Shown here piece by piece: positions 1 to 9,168 of a stretch of 64,000 bases of DNA; position 1 is the first letter of the stretch; each line of letters starts with the position of its first letter. The notes beneath the pieces were generated by a model. The model searched no databases. It saw only the letters and a program-made list of their open reading frames with translations, and had not been told where the DNA came from. A program made the position numbers and the translations under genes. Origin of the DNA: Paraburkholderia fungorum (GTDB lineage: Bacteria; Pseudomonadota; Gammaproteobacteria; Burkholderiales; Burkholderiaceae); NCBI RefSeq assembly GCF_003610895.1, contig NZ_MCAS01000008.1, positions 62,001 through 126,000 on the forward strand, given 5' to 3'.

Positions 1-1
1 C

Positions 2-817
2 AGCGGCCTTGGCCTGCTCGGGCTGGTGATTTCACCTGCTCCATCCGCTACGTTGTCCACCGCCTGGTACTGGTCGACGATCGCCAACAAGGCGACTGAA
101 ACAGCATTAGCCGCGGGCTACGCATTGGTCCTGCTGCCCTACAACGCGGACGCCCTTTCCACCATGCCGATCCCACTGGACGGCGCGATCGTGGTCGACC
201 CGGTCGCGCGGGACCCGGTATTGAAGTGCCTTCGGGAAAGCGGCACCTTCGTGATTACCGTGGGCCGCGATATCGAGAATGGTCAGGAGCCCTGGGTCGA
301 TGACGACAATACGCGCGGCACCCGGCAAATGCTTGCGCGCACGGTGCGTCCCGGTAGCGCCTTGGCCATGCTGGCGTTCGATACCGCCAAGAGTTACTCG
401 AATGACATGCGCGTTGGCGCGGAACAGTGGGCGGACGATACCGAGTCGGCGTTTTTTCTGCAGCTATGCGGCGGCATTGATGAAAAGTCGATCGACGAGG
501 CGCTCGACTCCGTCACGAGTCGTAACGCCGACGCGATCCTTACCCAGAGCGACAAACTGGCCATTGCCGTGCTATCCCGACTACAAGCGCGCGGCCTCAA
601 GGTTCCCGGCGATATTCTTTTGCTCTGTGCATCCGACAGCCCCGACCTTGCCCACACGAAGCCGTCCATTACCGCTACCCACCAGCACCCCGAGCAAGTC
701 GGCGTGCTCGCCGCTTCCACCCTGATCGACAGCATCAAGGGGGCTCAACCACCCGCGCAACAACTGATCGTCACCGATATCATCATCAGACGCTCAGCGC
801 CGGCGTTGCGCGGCTGA
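2..817 (+). CDS. LacI/GalR-type transcriptional regulator, effector-binding domain (5' partial)
   Basis: The reading frame is open from the left edge, so the N-terminal helix-turn-helix lies outside the window. What remains, about 270 residues, has the layout of a LacI C-terminal periplasmic-binding-like domain. It begins with a hydrophobic strand (LGLLGLVIS), has a central 'DGAIVVDP' strand, a 'DAILTQSDKLAIAVL' segment where the family has its 'xAixxxnDxxAxG' helix, and a late 'GVLAA' helix. The family represses transport and catabolic genes until a sugar or other small ligand binds. Two LacI-style palindromes at 6405-6420 and 6653-6664 make the flanking ABC and enzyme genes its likely targets (inference). 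A GTG at 26 is in frame but would be an internal codon, not a start. Confidence 0.85.
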   Translation, partial: SGLGLLGLVISPAPSATLSTAWYWSTIANKATETALAAGYALVLLPYNADALSTMPIPLDGAIVVDPVARDPVLKCLRESGTFVITVGRDIENGQEPWVDDDNTRGTRQMLARTVRPGSALAMLAFDTAKSYSNDMRVGAEQWADDTESAFFLQLCGGIDEKSIDEALDSVTSRNADAILTQSDKLAIAVLSRLQARGLKVPGDILLLCASDSPDLAHTKPSITATHQHPEQVGVLAASTLIDSIKGAQPPAQQLIVTDIIIRRSAPALRG

Positions 818-838
818 GCCCGCAGCCGCGATAGACCG

Positions 839-2062
839 TCAGGCGAGCCAGGGCCTCGGTGCGACGCCGTCCGTCAGAATATCGACACGGTCTTCCCGGA
901 CGTGAATCACGTGCTCGAAACCAGCGCCTCGACCGTCTCCCTCGCCGAGGAAACATTCGATTGCCAGGACCATGTCGGGCACGATGATTTCATGTGCCGA
1001 CTCGGTGATGAACGGGCTTTCGCATTCCAGTCCGAGTGAATGTCCGAAGAACGGGACCATGGCGGAGAACGCCGAGCCGCCGCCTCCCCGGCGTTCCATG
1101 CACCGTACGCCCGCCGCGTACAGATCCGACAGCTTACGCCCCGGCTCGACGGTTTCGATCACGGTCTCGACGAGTTGGACCGCGTCTTCGAGCAATTTGC
1201 GCTGTGGATCCGTCGGCTTTTTCCCGACGACGATGGATCGGGTCAGGTCGCAGTAGTAGCCGTGGGCGGCAGGCCCCCAGAGGTCCACGTGAAGCAGATC
1301 GCCCGCTTCGATCCGGCGCGTGGAATCCCATGTCGGCAATGCCTGCCGGTGACGATACCGGTGCGCCCACGGCCCGCTTGAGATTGCGACATCGTAGGCC
1401 CACCCGCCGCTCGCGGCAAACCAGCGAAGTCCCTCGCCGGCAACCTCGCCTTCCGTGCGGCCGGGTTGCGCGGCGTCGAGTACAACCTGCATCCACTCGC
1501 AACCGATCCTCGACGCGTCCTTCAGCAGTTCGATTTCGTGCGGGCTTTTCACGAGGCGCAGCGCCGTCAGAATGAAATCGGCTGGCACCAGCGACGTCGT
1601 GCCGCCCAGTTCCTGCGACATGCAAACGGCGGCGCTATGAAGCAACCCAGTCTGGCCTGCCAGACCGATTTTGCGACCGCCTAATCCGGATTCGAGCGCG
1701 ACGCGCGCGGTATCGCGATCGACGTAAGTCGACATCCGGATGTCGCTCACGCCGACGATGGATGGATCGATGTCGTACGCGTCGGTAACGAGAACCGGAT
1801 CCCGCCCAGGCACCAGCACCAGGGCGGCATGTCCCCTGCCGCGATGCGCGTCGCTGTCGGGAATATGACTCACCGTCGATATGTGGTTGGTGAGATAGAG
1901 CAGATCCGCGCAGCCATCGACGTTGGTGGCGCCTCGCCCCCAGACGATAAGACCATCGAAGCCGGCGCGCAGCGCCGATTCGAGAGCGCGAGTTTGCCGC
2001 TCATGCAATTCCGCGTCGCTAGGGCGCGGCAGCGACGTGGGGCGGGGTTGAACACACTGCAT
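839..2062 (-). CDS. M24 family metallopeptidase / creatinase-prolidase-like hydrolase
   Basis: 407 residues. The C-terminal half is a pita-bread M24 domain in which all five metal ligands can be assigned: D260 (HVDLWG), D272 (YCDLTRS), H341 (FGHSLG), E369 (AIECF) and E383 (GFEHV). The N-terminal half is the creatinase-type domain. The family hydrolyses Xaa-Pro peptides, creatine or other C-N bonds; the five ligands argue for a metal-dependent enzyme rather than metal-free creatinase. The ATG at 2062 follows a good AAGGAG site; the frame stays open to 2839 but that part overlaps a permease gene. It is the last gene of the polyamine-type ABC operon, so it probably acts on the imported compound. 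Confidence 0.85.
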   Translation of the reverse strand: MQCVQPRPTSLPRPSDAELHERQTRALESALRAGFDGLIVWGRGATNVDGCADLLYLTNHISTVSHIPDSDAHRGRGHAALVLVPGRDPVLVTDAYDIDPSIVGVSDIRMSTYVDRDTARVALESGLGGRKIGLAGQTGLLHSAAVCMSQELGGTTSLVPADFILTALRLVKSPHEIELLKDASRIGCEWMQVVLDAAQPGRTEGEVAGEGLRWFAASGGWAYDVAISSGPWAHRYRHRQALPTWDSTRRIEAGDLLHVDLWGPAAHGYYCDLTRSIVVGKKPTDPQRKLLEDAVQLVETVIETVEPGRKLSDLYAAGVRCMERRGGGGSAFSAMVPFFGHSLGLECESPFITESAHEIIVPDMVLAIECFLGEGDGRGAGFEHVIHVREDRVDILTDGVAPRPWLA

Positions 2063-2163
2063 ATAAAACTCCTTGAATAACGACCTGGCGTGCGACCGGA
2101 CCAGGCGACGCCGCGCGGAGCGGTGCCGCCAAACGTCCTGCCGCTGAACGTCCATCTGGTCGA

Positions 2164-2997
2164 CTAGTGGGATTTGTTCGAAGCAGCCGCGACGCGGAGT
2201 TTCTTCCCATGAAAAATCTGCGTTGCAACGACGCCTATGACGACCAGCGTCATTTCGATCGTCGCGACTGCCGCAACCGTCGGATCGATCGTGTCGGTCA
2301 TGCTTCGATATAACTGCACAGGCAGGGTCAGAAACGATGGTGATTGCAGGAACAGCGCCACCACGAGTTCGTCGAACGAACCCAGAAATGCCAGCAACGT
2401 GCCGCTCAGGATGGCGGGTCTGATCAATGGGAATGTCACCTGCCGAAACGTTGCCACAGGGCCGGCTCCCAGACTGGCGGACGCCAGTTCCAGTCTTTGA
2501 TCGAATACCTGCAATGCCGCCGTTACGGGAACGACGACAAATGGCAAACACAGCACTGTGTGCGCAAATGCGTATCCCCACCACGTTCCGGTGAAGTGCC
2601 ATCGAAGGAACACAAGGTAGATGCCTAAGCCGACAACCACGATCGGTACTATTTGCGGCGCAAGCACGAGCAATCTCACCAGTCCGACAAAACGGGATCG
2701 ACTCCGAACGATGCCGAACGACGCCAACGTGCCGAAGATCGCGCATTGAATACCGGTCAGACAGGCGACCAGCAGACTGTTCAGGATCGGTTCGATCCAT
2801 TGATCTTCGGCGAGTGATCGGTAGCGGTCGAAGGTCCATGCCCGTGGCGGAAAAGCGAAACTGTCCTGCGCGCTAAAACTGATCGGAACGATGGTGACCA
2901 GAGGAAGAATCAGCCATGCTGCGATCAGTACGCAGACGACGCCCTGCCCCCAGCGCCAGAGCTGGTTTCTGGTACCGCCGAATTCGGTCTCGCTCAT
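2164..2997 (-). CDS. ABC transporter permease, PotC-like
   Basis: 277 residues with about six hydrophobic segments and the inner-membrane EAA loop near residues 170-190 (ASASLGAGPVATFRQVTFP). The segment order and the 'ILNSLLVA' entry to the transmembrane domain fit the PotC branch of spermidine/putrescine-type permeases. It should form the importer's pore with the PotB-like neighbour. Its ATG overlaps the stop of that gene as ATGA (2994-2997), which implies translational coupling. The substrate is not known; PotABCD-like systems in this family carry polyamines, amino acids, opines and other cationic compounds. Confidence 0.9.
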   Translation of the reverse strand: MSETEFGGTRNQLWRWGQGVVCVLIAAWLILPLVTIVPISFSAQDSFAFPPRAWTFDRYRSLAEDQWIEPILNSLLVACLTGIQCAIFGTLASFGIVRSRSRFVGLVRLLVLAPQIVPIVVVGLGIYLVFLRWHFTGTWWGYAFAHTVLCLPFVVVPVTAALQVFDQRLELASASLGAGPVATFRQVTFPLIRPAILSGTLLAFLGSFDELVVALFLQSPSFLTLPVQLYRSMTDTIDPTVAAVATIEMTLVVIGVVATQIFHGKKLRVAAASNKSH

Positions 2998-3887
2998 GCC
3001 GTGCCTCCATATAGGCGGCTGCGGCGGTTGACCCGGGCCATCAACGCGACCATCGCGAGCGCCGCGACGGACAGCACCAGTGCCATCGCGCCGGCACGTC
3101 CAAACGCTGCCGTTCGTTCAAACTGCGAATAAATGACTTGAGCCATGAGCGATTGCTGGGGCGATCCTAAAACAGCGGGTGTGATATAGAAACCGAGTGC
3201 CAGCACAAAAACCAGCATTGCCCCGGCGATCAGTCCCGGCAGCGCCAACGGAACATAGATCTGGACAAAGGCTTTCGATGGCGGCGCGCCCAGACTTTCG
3301 GCCGCCAGCAACAGTCTGCGATCGATTGCCTGCAGCACGGAGTACAGCGGCAGCACCATGTAGGGAAAAAGGACGTGCACCATGCCCATCAGAACCGCTG
3401 TCAGCGTGCCCAGAAATCTGATGCGGCCGATTCCCAGCCACGCAAGGACCGTATTCATAGGACCGGTGGACTGCAGCAACACCACCCATGAAAAATTGCG
3501 CAGCAGGATCCCGAGAAACATCGAGACGAGAACCGCGCCCAACATCCAGGTGCGAACTCGCGGGGTCACGATCGTCATGACGTACGCGTAGGGAAATGCG
3601 ATCAACGCGGACAGGCAGGTGCTGACGGCAGCTACTATGAATGTCCGGACCAGGATAGTCATGTTGGCCGCGTTGCCGAGAAACCAGGTCAGATTGTCCA
3701 GTCCGGCGCGCTGAGGCGCATCGAACTGGGAGAACGTTTTCAGGAGCAGCATGCCCGTCGGGTAAACGAACAGGACGACGAGAAATGCGAGGACAGGAAT
3801 AGCGACCGCCCACCACACATCGCCTCCCGTTCCGCCTTTTCTGGCAGGCAGGCCGATGGGCCCATTCGCTGAAGTTGGAGCTTGCAT
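2994..3887 (-). CDS. ABC transporter permease, PotB-like
   Basis: 297 residues. It has a first membrane helix near residues 28-50, a cluster of further helices, and an EAA loop around 195-220 (LLLAAESLGAPPSKAFVQIY). It pairs with the PotC-like permease downstream, which it overlaps by 4 bases. The start at 3887 has a GAGG ribosome site 6 to 7 bases upstream, and the stop of the binding-protein gene is only 19 bases before it. Role: inner-membrane channel subunit of a type I importer. Confidence 0.9.
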   Translation of the reverse strand: MQAPTSANGPIGLPARKGGTGGDVWWAVAIPVLAFLVVLFVYPTGMLLLKTFSQFDAPQRAGLDNLTWFLGNAANMTILVRTFIVAAVSTCLSALIAFPYAYVMTIVTPRVRTWMLGAVLVSMFLGILLRNFSWVVLLQSTGPMNTVLAWLGIGRIRFLGTLTAVLMGMVHVLFPYMVLPLYSVLQAIDRRLLLAAESLGAPPSKAFVQIYVPLALPGLIAGAMLVFVLALGFYITPAVLGSPQQSLMAQVIYSQFERTAAFGRAGAMALVLSVAALAMVALMARVNRRSRLYGGTA

Positions 3888-3906
3888 GGAATCTACCTCG
3901 ACGGAT

Positions 3907-4983
3907 CTACTTGGAAAACGTTTCGACCCATCGCTGCTGCGCGGTCGCTTCGTTGACAGCCCACCACTTCGGATCCTGAATCAGAAGTTGATTCGAATAG
4001 GTATCGGGGTAAAAGGCACGAGCCTGCTCGCTGAGTTGCGGAGCGGGTCCCTTCGTGCCCACGCCATAAGGGAAGCGTTCCGCTAAAGCGACTTGCGTCG
4101 CGTGCCGTGCCACGTATTGAAGAAACGCCGTTGCCGCCTCCATATTTTTTGCGCCGACCGGAATGGCGAGATCGTCGTACAAAGTGACGGCATCCTTGAA
4201 AACGACCTTGATATCGGGGTTGGCTTTTGCAGCGTTCAATGCCCGCCCGTTGGGAAGCACGGCCAATGACAATTCACCGCTGGCCAGTGCGTCCTGAACC
4301 AGCGCAAACGAACCTTTGAAGTCGACCGATGACTTGATGTCACTGATTTTTTTCAAGGCTCGATCAATGTCGACCGGATAAAGCTTTTGTCTAGGCACGC
4401 CGTCGGCAATCAGGGCCGCCTCGACCAAGCCGCTATTCACGTTGTTGACTGCGCCACGCCGGCCCGGAAACTTCTTGACGTCGAAAAAGTCGGCCACGCT
4501 CGACGGTGGCGTCGAAAAAGCCTTCGAGTTATAGGCCAGTACATAGGAAAACTTGACCACGGGCACGCCACATTTATTCGAGTCCAACGTCGGGTCGATT
4601 TGGGATCGATCGATATTGAGTGGCACAAATACCGTGCCGCACGCTTCGTTGACCGTCGACGATTCGATTTCCACGACGTCGACACCGACGTTTCTAGCCT
4701 GCTGTTGAAGTTGAAGCCGCGCGAGATCGGGTGAATCCGTCTGGCTGATTTTCACGCCGGTTGCCGTCGCGAATGGTTTCAGCCACGCATAGTCTTCATT
4801 CTTCTGGAGATCACCGCCAAAGCCCGCAAAAATCAGCGACGCGCCTTTCAGATCGGGCAAGCTGCCGCTCGCCGTGGCCGCGAGGGCCGTGGGCGACACT
4901 GCGGCAAACAACATTGCCACGGATACCGAAAGTGCCAATACATTGCCGGTTTTAGCAGCGCGGCCACGACGATCGTTGTTCAT
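3907..4983 (-). CDS. ABC transporter periplasmic substrate-binding protein (polyamine/PotD-type)
   Basis: 358 residues with a signal peptide: a basic N-terminus, a hydrophobic stretch from about 15 to 34 and an ALA cleavage site. The mature part resembles extracellular solute-binding proteins of the PotD/IdiA superfamily, with an early 'SLIFAGFGGDLQKNEDYA' strand-loop and a late 'WWAVNEATAQQRW' helix. It lies between the ATPase gene and the two permease genes in one transcription unit and should set the specificity of the importer. The ligand cannot be read from the sequence. Confidence 0.88.
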   Translation of the reverse strand: MNNDRRGRAAKTGNVLALSVSVAMLFAAVSPTALAATASGSLPDLKGASLIFAGFGGDLQKNEDYAWLKPFATATGVKISQTDSPDLARLQLQQQARNVGVDVVEIESSTVNEACGTVFVPLNIDRSQIDPTLDSNKCGVPVVKFSYVLAYNSKAFSTPPSSVADFFDVKKFPGRRGAVNNVNSGLVEAALIADGVPRQKLYPVDIDRALKKISDIKSSVDFKGSFALVQDALASGELSLAVLPNGRALNAAKANPDIKVVFKDAVTLYDDLAIPVGAKNMEAATAFLQYVARHATQVALAERFPYGVGTKGPAPQLSEQARAFYPDTYSNQLLIQDPKWWAVNEATAQQRWVETFSK

Positions 4984-5076
4984 ATCTGTTTTCCGTAAAT
5001 TGAATGTTCAGAAACTAACTGCGACGTTTATCGGAAAGGTGCATCGCCCGTCTTCCGATGAAGGCATCCCGGTGCT

Positions 5077-6336
5077 TCAGGAAGGCGACGCGGGCACGAT
5101 GCGCGTAAACTCCGGCGAGAACGCAATGGTGATTTCCGGCCCAGCCGGCATGACCGCATCGGGCTGGCACACCACCTGCGCGACGCCGCCGGCATCCAGA
5201 TCCGCGACTATCTTGCGCATCGATCCGAGATAGACGACGTCCCGGATTCGCGCGGGTACATGGTTCCAGCCCTCGACACGATCGCCTCTTGCCAGTGCCT
5301 TGCTTCGCTCCGGGCGAACGACCACCGCCGCGCGCCCCTGCCGCGGCGTGGCCGCGATTCGACGACCAGCGATACGCCAATCCGGGCCGCTTACCTCGGC
5401 ACGATCAGAGTCACCCGCGCCGACCTCCCCGACCCAGCAATTCGAGTCGCCGAGAAACTGCGCCACGAATTGCGATTCGGGTTCGTCGTAGAGCTGCGTG
5501 GCTGTGCCGATCTGATGTATTTTTCCGCCGTTGAAGACAGCGATACGGTCCGACATCACCAGCGCTTCTTCCTGATCGTGCGTGACGAACACAATCGTGA
5601 CGCCCAGTTCCTTATGCATGCGCTTGATTTCGAGCTGCACGGATTCCCGCAATTTTTTGTCGAGTGCGCCCAGGGGCTCATCCATCAACAACAGGTTGGG
5701 ATGAAATACCGTTGCTCTCGCAACGGCCACGCGTTGCTGTTGTCCGCCTGAGAGCTGACTCGGCAGGCGATCCGCGTACGACTGAAGCGAGACCGAGCGC
5801 AGTGCGTCGTGTACCCGTTTCTCGATCTCCGCCCGCTGAATCCCCCTTTGCTTCAAGGGGTAGGCAATGTTCTGCGCGACAGTGAGATGCGGGAACAACG
5901 CATAGTGCTGAAACACGACGCCGACATTGCGCTTGTGGGCGGCCAAATCACTGACCACTTTTCCGTCGATCAGAATGCGTCCGGAAGTTGGCTTGAGAAA
6001 ACCCGCCAGCAGGTTCAGCGCGGTTGTCTTGCCTGAGCCGCTTGGTCCGAGCAAAGTCAGGAATTCGCCAGGATTGATTTTCAGATCGAGATTTTCGATT
6101 GCGGGCGCCGCGCTGCCGAATCGTTTGGAAACCCGTTCAAATTCGACGCTTGCGGGTCCCGTTCGACGCAGACCCGGATTCGATCTGTCGCCGCTGCCGA
6201 GCCCGAAAACGCCGCCCAATCGTCCGCCGCCGATCGCTGCCTCCCGGGCACTTCCGTCGTTATCCACAGTGGCGATCGCCTCACGCACCGCAGATAGCGA
6301 CCCGTCGACACGCGGCTGGGTATGAGTTGTCTTCAC
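5077..6336 (-). CDS. ABC transporter ATP-binding protein, PotA-like, with long N-terminal extension
   Basis: 419 residues. Walker A GPSGSGKTT is at 97-105, signature LSGGQ at 195-199, Walker B LLLMDEP at 215-221 and H-loop H253, followed by a C-terminal TOBE-type domain with 'VVVRPERSKAL'. About 62 residues precede the usual start of the nucleotide-binding domain, with no recognisable motif. The start at 6336 is GTG, and the good AAAGGA site in front of it supports the extension. It is the first gene of the operon; its promoter and a LacI-type palindrome lie just upstream (6405-6460). Confidence 0.88.
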   Translation of the reverse strand: MKTTHTQPRVDGSLSAVREAIATVDNDGSAREAAIGGGRLGGVFGLGSGDRSNPGLRRTGPASVEFERVSKRFGSAAPAIENLDLKINPGEFLTLLGPSGSGKTTALNLLAGFLKPTSGRILIDGKVVSDLAAHKRNVGVVFQHYALFPHLTVAQNIAYPLKQRGIQRAEIEKRVHDALRSVSLQSYADRLPSQLSGGQQQRVAVARATVFHPNLLLMDEPLGALDKKLRESVQLEIKRMHKELGVTIVFVTHDQEEALVMSDRIAVFNGGKIHQIGTATQLYDEPESQFVAQFLGDSNCWVGEVGAGDSDRAEVSGPDWRIAGRRIAATPRQGRAAVVVRPERSKALARGDRVEGWNHVPARIRDVVYLGSMRKIVADLDAGGVAQVVCQPDAVMPAGPEITIAFSPEFTRIVPASPS

Positions 6337-6404
6337 GTAGTCCTTTCCTTTAACGCTTCCAGATCACGAACTCGGGCTAACCCGATATCGAGAAATTTAT
6401 TCGA

Positions 6405-6420
6405 GAAGTAACGTTTCTTC
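6405..6420. promoter_or_regulatory. LacI-type operator at the ABC promoter
   Basis: The 16-base sequence GAAGTAACGTTTCTTC is a palindrome with one mismatched pair and an AACGTT core. CG-centred dyads of this kind are typical LacI/GalR operators. It lies just downstream of the minus-strand -10 box at 6432-6437, so bound repressor would block transcription of the ATPase-first operon. It shares the AACGTTTCT half with the site at 6653-6664. Confidence 0.65.
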
Positions 6421-6431
6421 AATGAGGGTAC

Positions 6432-6460
6432 ACCCTATTGCCACAAAAAAACGGTGTCAA
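6432..6460 (-). promoter_or_regulatory. Sigma70-like promoter of the ABC/M24 operon
   Basis: On the minus strand a perfect TTGACA (6460-6455) is followed after 17 bases by TAGGGT (6437-6432), a weak -10 box. Transcription would start near 6425 and run into the operator at 6405-6420, leaving a leader of about 90 bases before the GTG at 6336. Confidence 0.5.
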
Positions 6461-6621
6461 TTCGTGTCGTTGCGGCGGGTGTGAAAGCACACGAATTTCC
6501 AGACAATATCTAAGAAAAATGCATGATTATGGCCAAATTTTTCGCTTTCCGTCACTGCACGAGACCTCCTCTGTTCGTACGAATACTTAATGTTGACGAG
6601 ATCACTTGGGTAGATCCGCAC

Positions 6622-6650
6622 TTGACAGTGCGTTTATGAAACTCGATTAT
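6622..6650 (+). promoter_or_regulatory. Sigma70-like promoter of the aminotransferase operon
   Basis: TTGACA at 6622-6627 and GATTAT at 6645-6650 are 17 bases apart. The start point would fall at about 6657, inside the palindrome 6653-6664, which fits repression by occlusion. Confidence 0.6.
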
Positions 6651-6652
6651 GC

Positions 6653-6664
6653 AGAAACGTTTCT
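6653..6664. promoter_or_regulatory. Perfect LacI-type operator at the aminotransferase promoter
   Basis: AGAAACGTTTCT is a perfect 12-base palindrome centred on CG, the classic LacI/GalR arrangement. It begins 3 bases after the -10 box and about 40 bases before the ATG at 6702. Together with 6405-6420 it suggests one repressor controls both arms of the divergent locus, perhaps with looping across about 240 bases. Confidence 0.7.
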
Positions 6665-6701
6665 TCTCTAAGTATTTTTCTATCCAGACGTTGGAGATCA
6701 C

Positions 6702-7955
6702 ATGTCACAAGCGCTATCGGACTCGTTGCGCAGTCCCCTTGCCCAAGTCAACACCGGTCCGCGAGGCCATAGCCTGCTACCTGGCGGCATCGGCAAGACG
6801 ATGCTTGCCGTCGGACCATGGTCGCCCACCGCCGTGCGCGGCGAAGGCTGGCGGCTATGGGACGACACCGGCCGGGAGCTGATCGACCTGCACGGCACGT
6901 TCACCGTCAACGTTCATGGCAATGCCCATCCAGTCATCGTTTCGGCCGTGCAGGAAGCGGCTGCCGCGGGCATGGCCTTCGGGCTGCCAAACCGTCACGA
7001 GATCGAACATGCGAGACGCCTGGTGAACCGGCTCACAGGTCTCGACCAGGTGCGCTATACCAACTCGGGAACCGAGGCTGTGCAACTAGCCGTTCGCCTT
7101 GCACGTGCTCAAACGGGCCGCTCCCGCGTAATCGTCGTGAACGGCTCCTATCACGGCTGGGGAGAGTCGCTGCTGCCGACGATGGGTCCGCGGGTTGCGC
7201 GCGGTATTCCGTCGGGAATGTGGGATCAAACGGAGGTCGTCGGCTTCAACGACGCGGCGGCGCTCGAAAAAATGGTGAACAGCGGTCCCGGGCAATTCGC
7301 CGCGATCGTGCTAGACCTTCTACCCAACCGGATCGGCATGGTGCCGCCGGGCGACGCCTTCCTGGAGACGGCCATGCGGCTCGCACGCCGTCACGGTATC
7401 GCCCTCGTGGTCGACGAGGTCATCAGCTTCCGGCTGGGCTACGGCGGCCTGGTCGGCGCGCGCTCGCTCGACGCCGATCTGGTCTGTCTGGGCAAGCTCA
7501 TCGGCGGCGGACTGCCCGTCGGAGCCCTGGTCGGCAAGGTCCATTGGATGGCTGGGCTGGACACGCTCAGTGGTCAATCGCTCGAGCACGGCGGGACCTT
7601 CGCGGCCAATCCCGTGTCGATGGCCGCCGGCGTTGCGGCGCTCGATCTGCTGGGCGCACCGGCACTGGCTCACATCGATGCGCTCGGCCAGCGCTTTCGC
7701 GACCAGCTTGTCGAGCCGCTTGCCCGGCACGGTTGGCAGCCTCGCGGGCAAGGTTCGCTTTGCCGGATATTCCCGGCTCACGCGCGCGACAACGCCGCGA
7801 TCCTCGACGTTCAGCGCCGGCTTTGGTGGGCGCTGTATGAGCGTGGCGTGCTCATCGCTCGACACGGTGTGGTGGCCATCAGCACGGTCATGAACAGCGA
7901 TGTCATCGATCGCGCGGCGTCAGCGGTTGTCGATGCGATGGACCAACTGTCATGA
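6702..7955 (+). CDS. Class III aminotransferase, glutamate-1-semialdehyde aminomutase-like
   Basis: 417 residues of a fold type I PLP enzyme. Visible features are SGTEA at 122-126 (phosphate-binding cup), YHGW at 150-153, DEV at 238-240 (Asp contacting the pyridine nitrogen) and the Schiff-base lysine K265 in LGKLIGGGLP. The sequence resembles the HemL-like branch, but its setting beside an importer, hydroxyacid dehydrogenase and Rid protein argues for catabolism, not haem synthesis. It leads the plus-strand operon under the operator at 6653-6664; a GGAG site precedes the ATG. The amino donor and acceptor are unknown. Confidence 0.88.
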   Translation: MSQALSDSLRSPLAQVNTGPRGHSLLPGGIGKTMLAVGPWSPTAVRGEGWRLWDDTGRELIDLHGTFTVNVHGNAHPVIVSAVQEAAAAGMAFGLPNRHEIEHARRLVNRLTGLDQVRYTNSGTEAVQLAVRLARAQTGRSRVIVVNGSYHGWGESLLPTMGPRVARGIPSGMWDQTEVVGFNDAAALEKMVNSGPGQFAAIVLDLLPNRIGMVPPGDAFLETAMRLARRHGIALVVDEVISFRLGYGGLVGARSLDADLVCLGKLIGGGLPVGALVGKVHWMAGLDTLSGQSLEHGGTFAANPVSMAAGVAALDLLGAPALAHIDALGQRFRDQLVEPLARHGWQPRGQGSLCRIFPAHARDNAAILDVQRRLWWALYERGVLIARHGVVAISTVMNSDVIDRAASAVVDAMDQLS

Positions 7956-8001
7956 GCACACCGCTTCACGCCAGCACGGTTCGGACAAGGATGCCGCAGC
8001 C

Positions 8002-9147
8002 ATGCCGGTAATCACCTGCCTCGACGATCTCAGGTTGCTCGCCAAACGTCGCGTGCCGCGGATGTTTTACGACTATGCCGACAGCGGCTCGTGGACCGAG
8101 ACGACCTATCGGGCCAACGAGTCCGACTTTGCGCGGATTCTCTTCCGGCAGCGCGTGATGGGTAATCTGGCGAATCGCAGTACCGCGGTTGTCATGGCGG
8201 GGCAACCCGCAGCCATGCCGGTCGCCATCGCGCCGGTTGGCCTGACAGGCATGCTGCACGCCGACGGCGAGATCCACGCCGCTCGCGCAGCCGAAAAATT
8301 CGGCATCCCGTTCACGTTGTCGACGATGAGTATCTGTTCGATCGAGGACGTTGCCGCCAACACCAATGCGCCCTTCTGGTTCCAGCTCTACATGATGCGA
8401 GATCGCGACGCGATGGTCAGGATGATCGATCGGTGCAAAGCGGCGAAGTGTTCGGCCCTGATGGTGACGGTGGACATCCAGGTCCCGGGTCAGCGGCACA
8501 AGGATCTGAAGAACGGCATGACCGTCCCCCCCAGACCGACTCTTGCCAATCTGATCAATCTCGCGTCCAGACTGCGATGGTGTTCAGGCATGGTGCGAAC
8601 GAAGCGCCGCACGTTCGGCAACCTCGTAGGGCACGTGCAATCGGTCAGCAATATCCATTCGCTCTCTGCGTGGTCCAGCGAGCAATTCGATCCACGGCTC
8701 TGTTGGGATGACATCAGCTGGATTCGCCGTCAATGGGACGGCAAGCTGATCGTCAAGGGCATCATGGATGCGGAAGACGCGGCGCAGGCCGTCACGCATG
8801 GCTCCGACGTCGTCGTGGTCAGTAATCACGGCGGACGGGTTCTGGATCACGCGCCGTCGTCCATTCGAGCGTTGCCCGCCATCGTCGATGCGATCGGGCA
8901 CAAAAGCGAAGTCTGGATGGATGGTGGCATTCGCACCGGCCAGGACGTACTCAAGGCGTGGGCGCTCGGCGCGCGCGGCACGCTGATCGGCCGCGCCATG
9001 GTGTACGGCCTGGGTGCCATGGGTGAAGCCGGCGTCAGTAAGGCATTGCAGATTTTGCACAAGGAATTGGACGTGACGATGGCCCATTGCGGGCACACCG
9101 ACATCGCGAAGGTCAATCGTTCCATCCTTATTCCGGATACCTTTTAA
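8002..9147 (+). CDS. FMN-dependent alpha-hydroxyacid dehydrogenase (LldD/glycolate-oxidase family)
   Basis: 381 residues of a TIM-barrel flavoenzyme oxidising L-2-hydroxyacids to 2-oxoacids. Family residues seen are Y24 (FYDYADSGS), Y130 (FQLY), D158, K252 (VKGI), the catalytic N275-H276-G-G-R279 motif and DGG at 307-309. The ATG at 8002 has AAGGA 10 bases upstream and gives the usual N-terminus; longer versions from 7900 overlap the aminotransferase end. The gene follows the aminotransferase after 46 bases. L-lactate is the best known substrate, but the membrane-anchoring loop cannot be judged, so another hydroxyacid is equally possible. Confidence 0.88.
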   Translation: MPVITCLDDLRLLAKRRVPRMFYDYADSGSWTETTYRANESDFARILFRQRVMGNLANRSTAVVMAGQPAAMPVAIAPVGLTGMLHADGEIHAARAAEKFGIPFTLSTMSICSIEDVAANTNAPFWFQLYMMRDRDAMVRMIDRCKAAKCSALMVTVDIQVPGQRHKDLKNGMTVPPRPTLANLINLASRLRWCSGMVRTKRRTFGNLVGHVQSVSNIHSLSAWSSEQFDPRLCWDDISWIRRQWDGKLIVKGIMDAEDAAQAVTHGSDVVVVSNHGGRVLDHAPSSIRALPAIVDAIGHKSEVWMDGGIRTGQDVLKAWALGARGTLIGRAMVYGLGAMGEAGVSKALQILHKELDVTMAHCGHTDIAKVNRSILIPDTF

Positions 9148-9168
9148 ATCGCAATAACGAGAGCAAAC

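Noticed and set aside
2063..2839. Upstream continuation of the M24 frame (would give 666 residues)
   Set aside because: It lies across the PotC-like permease gene in another frame, is Arg/His/Cys-rich without domains, and the ATG at 2062 has a good ribosome site.
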